Positions 6,138 to 13,921 of a stretch of 13,921 nt of DNA are shown piece after piece (the stretch's first letter is position 1; each line of letters starts with the position of its first letter). The translations under genes were made by a program, and so were the position numbers. Below the pieces are notes generated by a model that ran no database searches, was not told the origin of the DNA, and saw only the letters and a list, made by a program, of their open reading frames with translations. This DNA is from Granulicella sp. (GTDB taxonomy: Bacteria; Acidobacteriota; Terriglobia; Terriglobales; Acidobacteriaceae). The stretch is taken from positions 223-14,143 of the forward strand of contig PKWK01000111.1 in assembly GCA_003133205.1 (NCBI GenBank), given 5' to 3'.

Positions 6138-9100
6138 ATGAACACAATGCATCCTGAAGGCAGCGACTGCAAACGTATCGACCGGTCGGTAAGTAACTGG
6201 ATGGGCGCCTGCTTCGGTGCGCTGCTAGGGTTGGTCCTTGTTCTGCTTCCGGCAACTGGATACTCCCAGATTTCCGGAACCGGGAGCATTCAAGGCACCG
6301 TGTCGGATCCCACCGGTGCGGTGATTGCGAACGCAGCAGTCGCGATCACGAACGATGCGACTCAGGTGAAGCATGCGGTCATCAGCGGCCGGGACGGTCT
6401 CTTTAGCTTTCCCAACATGGATATCGGCACCTACACCCTGACCGTAGCGTCGCCTGGCTTTAAGACTTACAGCCAGCAGCGCATCATTCTTGAGGTGGGA
6501 AGCAGCATCGGGATAAACGTGGCTCTGACCGTGGGTGCGACGACCGAACAGGTGGAAGTTACGTCGAGCGGCATGGCCCTGCAGACGGAAGATGCTTCCT
6601 TCAAGCAGACGATCGACCAGACGACTCTGACCGAATTGCCGCTGAACGGGCGGAACATTACATCCCTTATCCAGCTTTCAGGGGCATCGGTCCCCAGCAG
6701 TGCCCTCACACAGGGGAACAAGGGGTTCTTCAGCTCTGTCTCTCCGCAGATTGCCGGCGGACAGGGAAATCAGACGGACTACCGGCTGGACGGCGGCGAC
6801 AATAACGATTACGAGAGCAACACCAGTTTCGCCTTTCCATTCCCCGATGCCGTAGCCCAGTTCAGCGTGGAGACCTCGGCGATGGGCGCGCAAACCGGTC
6901 TGCACCCAGCTGGCGTGGTTAACGTGGTCACCCGCTCAGGCTCGAACACCTGGCATGGGTCGGCGTTCGACTTTATTCGCAATAACTACATCAACGCCAA
7001 GGCCTTCTTCTCCGACAAAGACACGTTGCACCAGAATCAGTACGGCGGTACTTTTGGCGGAAGAATCATTCGCGACAAGTTATTTTTCTTCGGAGGATAC
7101 CAGCGCCTCAGTAACTCTGCGTCCTCCGCGGGGATCACCGCAAGAGTGCCCACCGCGGCGATGCTCGCGGGCAACTTCCTCCCGTCGGAACTCCCGCCCT
7201 GCATCACGACCGCCCCGGTCCAGCTCTTCAACCCGACACTGGCGATCTGCTGCCCAACGACGCAATCTCTCCCAACTTCTTCAACTCGTCCGCTCTCGCG
7301 CTGCTAAAGTATCTCCCCCCGGCAATCGACGATTGCGGCAACACCGCGAAGTTCCCAATCCCTGTCTTCCAGACAGAAAACCAGTTCATCACCCGCATCG
7401 ATTCCACGCTCTCCCCGAAACACAGCTTGTACGGCCGCTTCTTCCGCGACGGCTACGTAACCCCGGCTCTGTGGAACCCGACCAATATGCTGGTCACCGC
7501 CAACCCCGGTAACAACGAAGTCGCCCAGACACTCACAATCGGTGAAACCTGGACCGTCAGCTCGACATTCGTGAACACCATTCACCTCACCGGAACCAGG
7601 AGAACGAACACTCGAGGCCCGGCCGCTGAGGGCGTCAACGCAGCCAGCGTCGGCATCAATGTGTATCAGCCCTACGCAATCGGCTTCCGCATCCAGGGCC
7701 CCGGCTTCACCCCGTATTGCAGCACTTGCGCCAAGGGCACCTTCAACGTCAACAGCTGGTCCATCATCGACGACGCCAACAAAGTCATCGGCAAACACCA
7801 GCTGGTCTTCGGCGGCGAGTTCATACGCGCACAGCTCAACGTCAACAACTCCTTCTCCTCCAACGGAACGTTCAGCTTCAGCAACGTCTTCAGTCAGAAG
7901 GGGCCTGCCCAGAACATCACATCCATCCCCACCGGAACCAAGGTCAACAATCTAACGCCAATTCAGGGCGGACAATCGCTTTTGGACTTCCTCACCGGCT
8001 CAATGACCAACTTCGCCCAGAGCAAGCCGCAGCAGAATGCAATGCGTGCTCCCATTCCCAGCCTCTACATCCAGGACACCGACCACGCAACCCGGCGGCT
8101 GGTCATCTCTGCCGGCCTTCGCTGGTCGGCTCAGTACACGCCGTATGACTACTTCGGCCGCGGCTCCAGCTTCGACTATGCAGCCTTTTTGGCGAACCAG
8201 CACAGCACCAGATTTCCCAACGCCCCCGCAGGAAGTTTCTTCTATGGGGATACGGGGCTGCCAAAGAACTTCACCAAGAACTACATCTGGCAGTTCACGC
8301 TGCGGCTTGGCGTTACCTTCGATCCCGCCGGCGATGGCAAGACCGTCTTCCGCGCCGGCGCTGGTCTGGTCTACGACGAGACCAACTTCTTCGCCTCCAC
8401 CGAAACAACCCAGAACGCTCCCTTTGCGACATTGACCACGAACACGGCAACCACCGCTCCCATCAACTTCACCAACCCCTGGGTCGGCGGCAGCGCCCCC
8501 GGCAACCCCTTCCCGCAGCCGTTCGTACCGCCCACCAATCAGGCCTTCAGCCCTGGCGGCCAGTTCATCGTCTATCCGAAGGAATTCCCCACGCCCTACG
8601 TAATCCAATGGACCGCCAGCATCCAGCATGAGTTACCCCACGGATGGCAGTTCCAGATCGACTACATCGCCAATAAAACCACCCACGCGCCCTATGGTTA
8701 CCCGCTCAGCCCCGTGATCTACATCCCGGGTAACTGGACCGGTGCCGGCTCCTGCGTATCGCCGGGGGGGCTTATCCTGCTCGCCTCTCCTGGAACCGGC
8801 AAGCCCTGCTCAAGCACCGGCAATTCGCAAGCGCGCTCTCTCCTCACCTTGCAAAACCCGGCCCAGGGTCCCTTCTACCAGGCAGGCGGTGGCGGCGCAG
8901 CTTCAACGTTGATGGTCGCCGGAGGAAATGCCCGATACGACGGCATGGTAGCCAACATCCAGCACCGCGCGTCAAAGAGCTTCACCTTCCTTGCCAACTA
9001 CACATGGTCGCACTGCTACGACCTACTCGACAACCCCGGGGCCTTCAATAGCGTTGCCGTACAAAATACAAACAACATAAAGGGCGACTACGCGGCCTGC

Positions 9101-9649
9101 GAATTCGATCGCCGCGGCATCTTCAACTCCGCCATCATAGCTTCCAGCCACTTCCCGCTCTCCGGTTGGAAGGCCTTCGCAATCAATAACTGGGAGATCG
9201 CTCCCATCATCCGCGCAACCACCGGTGCACCCTTCACCGTCACCTCCGGACAGGACTTCTCGATGACGGCACTCGGAACGGACCGGCCAAACTTCATCGG
9301 CGGCAACATCTACCTCCACACTCACCCCAACACCTGCACAACTCTTTGCGTCAATCCAAACTCTCTTGACGTCTCCAAATTCTCGGAGAACCCTGCCGGA
9401 ACCTTTGGAAACTCCCCAAGAAACGGCTTCGTAGGTCCGAAGTTCTTCAACATTGATTCCTCCTTGAGCCGCAGCTTCCCGCTGTATGAGCAGCTTGCCT
9501 TGACCCTCCGGCTTGAGGCCTTCAACGTTCTCAACCACCCGAACTTCGGCAACCCCGCCACAAATGTGTTCAGCCCCACCACCTTTGGCAGGGTCACAAG
9601 CGCCCAGCAGCCGCGAATCTTCCAAGCCGCCGCCAAAATTACGTTTTAG
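6138..9649 (+). pseudogene. Oar-like TonB-dependent receptor, single-base frameshift
   Basis: This outer-membrane receptor would be about 1170 residues if the frame were intact, the normal size for this Acidobacteria family. Residues 1-44 are a Sec signal (LVLVLLPATGYSQ), about 46-140 a carboxypeptidase-regulatory-like beta-sandwich (GSIQGTVSDPTGAVIANA, then DGLFSFPNMDIGTYTLTV), and about 146-270 the plug (LPLNGRN at 168-174, DYRLDGGDNNDYE, GVVNVVTRSGSNTWHG). The barrel follows and ends in an aromatic residue (AAAKITF), as outer-membrane barrels do. The frame breaks at about codon 367: NP-T is followed by GDLLPNDAISPNFFNSS in the +2 frame, which stays open from about 7241 to 9649. AAAGGTG upstream supports ATG 6138. 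It probably imports oligosaccharides of pectic origin, judged from its neighbours; no SusD-type lipoprotein is present. If the lesion is real, the barrel would not be made. Confidence 0.85.
7236..7241 (+). other. Frameshift site in the receptor gene
   Basis: Reading aac ccg aca from the 5' frame and ggc gat ctg from the 3' frame leaves the junction one base short. Inserting one C (acc act ggc) would restore Asn-Pro-Thr-Thr-Gly-Asp and join both halves. Both flanking frames are otherwise long and intact, which is what a recent mutation or a base-calling error looks like. Confidence 0.75.
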
Positions 9650-9669
9650 CCAATAGAGTGATGCAATAC

Positions 9670-9698
9670 CCCCGATCCACATGCCAGGTGGATCGGGG
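9670..9698 (+). terminator. Strong hairpin after the receptor, terminator-like
   Basis: CCCCGATCCAC (9670-9680) and GTGGATCGGGG (9688-9698) are a perfect 11-bp inverted repeat with a 7-nt loop, 20 nt after the receptor stop. No T-run follows (aacgaataaggg), so it may be an atypical terminator or a 3'-end-stabilising stem separating the receptor from CE8 in expression level. Confidence 0.55.
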
Positions 9699-9773
9699 AA
9701 CGAATAAGGGTGGCCAACCCGGGTCATTGTGCGGGCGCTGATCATTGCGTTGTTCGGCTCGTAAGGAACAGAT

Positions 9774-10892
9774 ATGCTTCTCAGCGTTATGGTCCGATCA
9801 CGTAGAGTTTTATTCGCCAAGTTGTCATTTTTTGCAATCGCCATGTGTGCCGGCGGCGGAACTGTGCGTTGCCAGCAGACCTTCCGGGTCGCTGCTGACG
9901 GCAGTGGCGATTATTCCACGGTGCAGGCCGCCATCGACCACGTGCCGGCAACTGGTGGAATCGTCCTCGTCGCGCCCGGAACATACCGCGAACAGGTCAT
10001 CATCAATCAGTCCCACGTGACACTGAGGGGCACTGGCTCCGATCCCGGGCGGTCAATCATCGTCGACGACACCAGCCAGGGCACGCGTGGCAGCAAGCCC
10101 AGTTACGCCACGGTCCACGTGCTTGGCGATGATTTCCGTGCCGCAAATATTACGTTTCAGAATGACTTCAACCGCACGCATGAGCAGGTGTCGGCGGGTT
10201 CTCAAGCCCAGGCACTTAACATGGAGGGCGACCGGAACATCCTGTCCAATGTCCACATTCTTGCGAATCAGGACACGCTGTATATCGGTGCGCGGGGATG
10301 TGGGCAGGCAGGCAGCCTTCGCGCTCCACCGCCCAGCTCCACGTCATTCCCGCCGGGTTCGCAGCCCGCTCCACGTACTCCTTGCGTGCCGACTCCCACG
10401 CGAAGTTATTTCACGCACTGCGTGGTCGCGGGGAATGTGGATTTCATCTATGGCGATGGCAACGCCGTGTTCGAGGACTGTGAGATACACAGTACGGCGC
10501 ACGCTGCCGGTGGCTACCTCACGGCGCAAGGGAAATACATTGCGGATCAGCAGAGCACGTTTGTGTTCAATCACTGCCGGCTCACGGGCGAACCTGGCCT
10601 CGCGCACGTTTATCTGGGTCGACCGTGGCGTCCGTATGCTTCGGTCGTCTACCTGAACTGCGTCATGGGCGCGCACATCGACCCAGTCGGCTGGCACGAG
10701 TGGCATCCGGGCGAGACGCACAACCTCGATACCGTCTTCTATGCGGAGTACAAGTCAACAGGGCCTGGCGGGAGTCCAGCCATACGTGAGCCCAAATCGC
10801 ACCAACTCACCAAGGCGGAAGCCAGCCAGTTCGAGACGGTTCGCTTCCTGTCCGGAACGGATCATTGGAATCCTCTGAAGAAGATGAAGTGA
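9774..10892 (+). CDS. Pectin methylesterase (pectinesterase, CE8)
   Basis: This 372-residue secreted enzyme removes methyl groups from homogalacturonan, giving pectate and methanol and preparing the chain for GH28. The beta-helix starts at FRVAADGSGDYSTVQAAIDHVP (37-58). The family active site is complete: Gln of SQAQAL (Q144), Asp of NQDTLY (D167), Asp of GNVDFIYGDG (D223), and Arg/Trp of YLGRPWRPY (R283, W285). An N-terminal hydrophobic stretch (about 12-27) is the export signal, with the mature protein probably starting near QQTFRVAADG. Between NQDTLY and SYFTHC lies a Pro/Ser-rich insert of about 37 residues (172-208) that replaces a much shorter connection in typical enzymes; the frame stays open throughout. 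AAGGA about 8 nt before ATG 9774 supports the start over Met6. It sits 124 bp after the receptor and 97 bp before the GH28 gene. Confidence 0.92.
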   Translation: MLLSVMVRSRRVLFAKLSFFAIAMCAGGGTVRCQQTFRVAADGSGDYSTVQAAIDHVPATGGIVLVAPGTYREQVIINQSHVTLRGTGSDPGRSIIVDDTSQGTRGSKPSYATVHVLGDDFRAANITFQNDFNRTHEQVSAGSQAQALNMEGDRNILSNVHILANQDTLYIGARGCGQAGSLRAPPPSSTSFPPGSQPAPRTPCVPTPTRSYFTHCVVAGNVDFIYGDGNAVFEDCEIHSTAHAAGGYLTAQGKYIADQQSTFVFNHCRLTGEPGLAHVYLGRPWRPYASVVYLNCVMGAHIDPVGWHEWHPGETHNLDTVFYAEYKSTGPGGSPAIREPKSHQLTKAEASQFETVRFLSGTDHWNPLKKMK

Positions 10893-10904
10893 GGCTGGGT
10901 GGGA

Positions 10905-10928
10905 CCGGGAATGGTGGCCACGTCCCGG
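10905..10928 (+). other. Hairpin after CE8, possible terminator
   Basis: CCGGGA (10905-10910) and TCCCGG (10923-10928) pair around a loop that itself contains the palindrome GTGGCCAC. It lies 12 nt past the CE8 stop and just before a promoter candidate. There is no T-run. It may partly isolate CE8 from the GH28-glpK pair. Confidence 0.4.
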
Positions 10929-10930
10929 AA

Positions 10931-10961
10931 TGGACACGTATTCGCAATCAACCTGTAGAAT
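10931..10961 (+). promoter_or_regulatory. Promoter candidate for GH28-glpK
   Basis: TGGACA (10931-10936, 5/6 to TTGACA) and TAGAAT (10956-10961, 5/6 to TATAAT) are separated by 19 bp, slightly long. Transcription from about 10968 would give a leader of about 22 nt that includes the AGAAGGAG ribosome-binding site. This suggests an internal start for the last two genes. Confidence 0.35.
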
Positions 10962-10989
10962 TCTGCGTTGCAAGCAAGAAGGAGTTTTT

Positions 10990-12369
10990 ATGCCACGGTT
11001 CTTAGTTTCGATGGGCGTTCTCGCAATTGGGTTTTCTTCGGTGGTAGTAGCGCAGGATACGCGCACCGTTGTGGAACCGAAGATTCCCACGTACTGCGCG
11101 AAGCTGGAGGCGCAACTGACTTCGGTTAATGGCGGCGTCGCCCCGGCGGACGAGTCGAAGCTGGACACGGAGCGCATTCAGAAGGCAATCGATGGCTGCG
11201 GCAAAGGCAAAGGAGTCGTGCTGCAGGTGCATGGCGGCGCGAATGCGTTCTTGAGCGGTCCATTGCAGCTTCGCGAAGGCGTCACGCTCGTGGTGGACGC
11301 CGGTGTCACGCTCTATGAGTCGATCGATCCGCAGGTTCTTGAGGCGTCTCCCGGGAGTTGCGGGCTGGTGAACAACACGCCGGGCCGTGGTTGCAAGCCA
11401 CTGATCTCCGCGGACCACGTGTCGGGCGCAGGGGTGATGGGCGACGGCGTGATCGACGGGCGCGGCGGCGTGAAGCTGCTGGGCAAGAATGTCAGCGCGT
11501 GGGATATCGCGGAACAGGCTAGGGCGGGAGGCAGCCAGAAGGTCAGCCGGCTGATCGTCTGCGACCATGCGGACAACTTCACGCTGTATCGCATTACGCT
11601 GAAGAACTCTCCTAACTTCCACGTTGTGTACAACGGCGGCGACGGCTTTACCGTGTGGGGCGTCAAGATCGACACACCGCAGCGCCTCGCTCGCAATACC
11701 GACGGCATCGATCCGGGCGCGGGTTCAAAGAACATCACCATCACGAACAGCTACCTGCGCGAGGGGGACGACAACGTCGCGATCAAAGGCGGGCCCGGCG
11801 GCGTTACTAACATGACCGTCAGCCACGATCACTTCTACTGGGGACACGGCATGTCGATCGGCAGCGAGACCAATGGCGGCGTCAGCAAACTGCGCGTCTT
11901 CGATCTGTCGCTCGATGGCCCTGACTCCGGCATCCGCATCAAGTCCATGGGAACGCGCGGCGGGCTGGTCCACGATGTGAGCTACGACGACATCTGCATC
12001 CGCGACTCGGGCCGTCCCATCGATATCACCGCGGCCTACGCCGCCAACGGCCCGGTCAAGGGCAACTCCCCGCCCACCTTCCGCGACGTGACGCTGCACA
12101 ATGTGCGTGTCTCCGGCGGCGGCAAGATCCTCTTCGATGGCTACGACCACGAACATCGCGCCCAGATTCTGCTGGATGGCGTCTACCTTACGGACGCTGC
12201 TAGTCCGTCCAAGCCCTACACCTATACCTTCGATAATGCCGACGTAACCTACGGCCCCGGCGGCAGCAACCTCCAGATCCCGACGGGCACCGACGCTACC
12301 GTCACCGGCAAGCCCTCCGAGGGTAAGCCCGCCTCCTGCGCGGGCAAGTTCGTTCCATTCCCGCAGTAA
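10990..12369 (+). CDS. GH28 polygalacturonase, canonical active site
   Basis: This 459-residue secreted beta-helix enzyme hydrolyses alpha-1,4-galacturonan. All four GH28 signatures are present with the start chosen here: NTDGID (N236-D238), GDDNVAIKGG (D260/D261), GHGMSIGSE (H286) and RIKS (R316-K318). The signal peptide is MPRFLVSMGVLAIGFSSVVVAQ. The start at 10990 is set by AGAAGGAG 5-6 nt upstream; the open frame extends back to 10930, but that start has no ribosome-binding site, lies next to the promoter candidate and would place 20 non-signal residues in front. N-terminal cysteines (YCAKLE, DGCGKGKG) and a CDHADNF segment suggest disulfides in the secreted form. Its stop codon overlaps the start of glpK by one base. 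Compared with the leftward GH28 it is Sec- rather than Tat-targeted and has a standard site, so the two probably attack different linkages. Confidence 0.92.
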   Translation: MPRFLVSMGVLAIGFSSVVVAQDTRTVVEPKIPTYCAKLEAQLTSVNGGVAPADESKLDTERIQKAIDGCGKGKGVVLQVHGGANAFLSGPLQLREGVTLVVDAGVTLYESIDPQVLEASPGSCGLVNNTPGRGCKPLISADHVSGAGVMGDGVIDGRGGVKLLGKNVSAWDIAEQARAGGSQKVSRLIVCDHADNFTLYRITLKNSPNFHVVYNGGDGFTVWGVKIDTPQRLARNTDGIDPGAGSKNITITNSYLREGDDNVAIKGGPGGVTNMTVSHDHFYWGHGMSIGSETNGGVSKLRVFDLSLDGPDSGIRIKSMGTRGGLVHDVSYDDICIRDSGRPIDITAAYAANGPVKGNSPPTFRDVTLHNVRVSGGGKILFDGYDHEHRAQILLDGVYLTDAASPSKPYTYTFDNADVTYGPGGSNLQIPTGTDATVTGKPSEGKPASCAGKFVPFPQ

Positions 12370-13862
12370 TGAAATACATTCTTGCTCTCGATCAAGGCAC
12401 GACAAGTTCGCGCGCCATTCTGTTTGGGCACGATGGCAACATCGTCGGCGTGGCGCAGCATGAGTTCAATCAAATCTACCCTGACACCGGCCGGGTCGAG
12501 CATGACCCATTCGAGATTCTAACGTCGCAGTTGAGTTCGGCAATCGAGGTGTTGGGCAGGACTGGCGTGCGTCCGAGCGATGTGGTGGCGCTGGGCATTA
12601 CGAATCAGCGTGAGACGACAATCGTGTGGGATCGTGAGTCGGGGAAGCCGATCTATAACGCGATCGTCTGGCAGGATCGGCGAGGCGCTCCGCTCTGTAG
12701 GAAGCTCGCGGATGATGGCGCGGAGGACACGATTCGACAGAAGACCGGACTGCTGATCGACCCCTATTTTTCGGCTACCAAGATCGCATGGATCCTCGAC
12801 AATGTACAGGGAGCACGCAAGCGGGCAGAGCAGGGCAAGCTCGCCTTCGGCACGGTGGATACCTGGTTGGTCTGGAACCTGACCGGCGGGAAGCGGCACA
12901 TTACGGACCGGACTAATGCCAGCCGGACAATGCTCTACAACATTGTCGAGGATCGATGGGATCAGGATCTGCTGAAATTGTTGAGAATCCCGGAGAGCAT
13001 GATGCCGGAGGTGTGTTGGTCGAGCGAAGCGGCGGGTCCTGTGACGGACTCACTCGGCCTGGGCGGAATCGAAATCGCGGGCATGGCGGGTGACCAGCAG
13101 GCGGCGCTGTTCGGACAACTTTGTATCTCGCCGGGGCATGCGAAGAATACCTACGGCACGGGGTGCTTTCTGCTGGAACACATCGGCGAAACGTTCACGC
13201 TCTCCAACGAGAGGTTGATCACAACGCTGGTCTGCAGTGCCGGAAGGAGGCTCGAGTACGCGTTCGAAGGCAGCATATTTGTGGGCGGCGCGGTGGTGCA
13301 GTGGCTGCGCGACAACATGCGCTTCTTCTCGGCGTCGCCCGATGTGGAGGGCATGGCGGCATCCGTAGAGAGCGCAGAGAACGTGATGTTCGTTCCAGCG
13401 TTCACTGGCCTTGGCGCTCCGCACTGGGATCCGTACGCAAGCGGCATGATTATCGGTATACAGCGCAGCACGCAGGTCGGCCATATTGCGCGGGCTGCGC
13501 TGGAGAGCATCGCATTCCAGGTGGCGGACGTATTGCAGGCCATGGAGAGGGACACACAGCATCCCCTGCACGAGTTGCGCGTAGATGGCGGAGCCGCGGC
13601 AAACGACATCCTGATGCAGTTCCAGGCCGACCTGCTGCAGCGGCCGGTGAGGCGCCCGGCAGTGCTTGAGAGCACGGCGATGGGCGCGGCTTACCTAGCA
13701 GGGCTGGCGGTCAACTTCTGGAGTAGTACAGACGAGATCGCGAGTCTGCGCGGGCCCGACACGCTATTCGAGCCTAAGGCCGTTCGCAAGGAGATGGAGG
13801 CTCGCCAAGCGAAGTGGCGGGATGCGGTGAAACGTGCGGGCGGCTGGAACAGGGAACAGTGA
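12369..13862 (+). CDS. glpK: Glycerol kinase
   Basis: This 497-residue cytoplasmic FGGY-family kinase phosphorylates glycerol to sn-glycerol 3-phosphate with ATP. Both family signatures are clear: LDQGTTSSRAILF (7-19, phosphate loop) and the C-terminal GGAAANDILMQFQADLLQRP region. Glycerol-contact residues known from E. coli GlpK have equivalents: R81/E82 in NQRETT, W101 in VWQDRR, Y133 in PYFSATK and D242 in AGDQQAALFGQ. The motif YGTGCFLL and TGLGAPHWDPYASG are typical of true glycerol kinases rather than xylulo-, rhamnulo- or gluconokinases. Length is standard and the frame intact. The ATG shares its A with the TAA of the upstream GH28, and there is no evident Shine-Dalgarno, so translation is probably coupled to that of the polygalacturonase. 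Neither glpF nor glpD is visible, which makes the placement unusual. Confidence 0.95.
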   Translation: MKYILALDQGTTSSRAILFGHDGNIVGVAQHEFNQIYPDTGRVEHDPFEILTSQLSSAIEVLGRTGVRPSDVVALGITNQRETTIVWDRESGKPIYNAIVWQDRRGAPLCRKLADDGAEDTIRQKTGLLIDPYFSATKIAWILDNVQGARKRAEQGKLAFGTVDTWLVWNLTGGKRHITDRTNASRTMLYNIVEDRWDQDLLKLLRIPESMMPEVCWSSEAAGPVTDSLGLGGIEIAGMAGDQQAALFGQLCISPGHAKNTYGTGCFLLEHIGETFTLSNERLITTLVCSAGRRLEYAFEGSIFVGGAVVQWLRDNMRFFSASPDVEGMAASVESAENVMFVPAFTGLGAPHWDPYASGMIIGIQRSTQVGHIARAALESIAFQVADVLQAMERDTQHPLHELRVDGGAAANDILMQFQADLLQRPVRRPAVLESTAMGAAYLAGLAVNFWSSTDEIASLRGPDTLFEPKAVRKEMEARQAKWRDAVKRAGGWNREQ

Positions 13863-13921
13863 TGAAAAGCGCGACGACCCATCGGAACTGAAAGATAGCA
13901 AATTGACTTACCAGCATGGGG
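13863..13921. other. Window end, no recognisable gene
   Basis: After the glpK stop an overlapping ATG gives only a 9-codon frame. I see no terminator hairpin and no start of a further gene in these 59 bases. Confidence 0.5.

Noticed and set aside
6955..7512. 185-codon plus-strand frame spanning the receptor frameshift
   Set aside because: The translation is Arg/Ser/Pro-rich with no receptor features; the receptor continues in a different frame from about 7241.
9708..9720. GGGT/ACCC near-palindrome before CE8
   Set aside because: It has a central mismatch and does not match the TGGT-N3-ACCA sites; too weak to call.
9023..9844. 273-codon minus-strand frame opposite the end of the receptor
   Set aside because: Composition is that of a coding shadow, with no family motif; it also crosses the 11-bp hairpin after the receptor.
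10930..10989. Earlier start for the rightward GH28
   Set aside because: It adds 20 residues before the signal peptide and has no ribosome-binding site, whereas ATG 10990 has AGAAGGAG.
1..13921. CRISPR array, tRNA, rRNA, insertion sequence or prophage features
   Set aside because: No regular direct repeats, cloverleaf sequences, transposase or integrase motifs were seen on either strand.

Overview
The window reads as a pectin/rhamnogalacturonan utilisation locus of a GC-rich soil bacterium, most likely an Acidobacteriota member of the Terriglobia type. This is inferred from the very large Oar-like TonB-dependent receptor (TBDR) with an N-terminal carboxypeptidase-regulatory-like domain, the absence of a SusD partner, the Acidobacteria-style secreted esterases and the Tat-exported GH28. 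No 16S or other phylogenetic marker is present, so the taxonomy is a family-level impression.

Layout: two divergent gene clusters are separated by a regulatory region of about 420 bp (5720-6137). Leftward (minus strand, in transcription order): a CE1-type esterase with an N-terminal immunoglobulin-like/E-set domain (5719-4541), a CE12 rhamnogalacturonan acetylesterase (4496-3669), a CE15-like glucuronoyl-esterase-family protein with a Gly/Pro/Ala-rich insert (3579-2032), a GH28 glycosidase with a Tat signal that lacks two of the usual polygalacturonase motifs (1976-552), and the start of a secreted LamG-like protein that runs off the left edge and carries a frameshift (427-1). Gaps are 44-124 bp, which fits an operon. 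Rightward (plus strand): the TBDR (6138-9649, one-base frameshift near 7238), a CE8 pectin methylesterase (9774-10892), a GH28 polygalacturonase with all canonical motifs (10990-12369) and glycerol kinase GlpK (12369-13862), whose ATG overlaps the GH28 stop codon. The last 59 bases hold no recognisable gene.

How it may work together: the receptor would import oligogalacturonides or rhamnogalacturonan oligosaccharides across the outer membrane. CE8, CE12, CE1 and perhaps CE15 would strip methyl, acetyl and aryl/uronoyl esters, and the two GH28 enzymes would cut the homogalacturonan and possibly the rhamnogalacturonan backbone. Each divergent cluster has a sigma70-like promoter candidate followed by an 11-bp palindrome TGGT-N3-ACCA of the type bound by FadR-subfamily GntR repressors. 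The two copies are 10/11 identical when each is read in the direction of its own genes. No regulator gene lies in the window.

The points most worth a second look are this paired operator arrangement, the placement of glpK in apparent translational coupling behind a polygalacturonase, the divergent active site of the leftward GH28, the CE15-like enzyme in a pectin locus with no visible xylanase, and two single-base frameshifts that could be real lesions or assembly errors.
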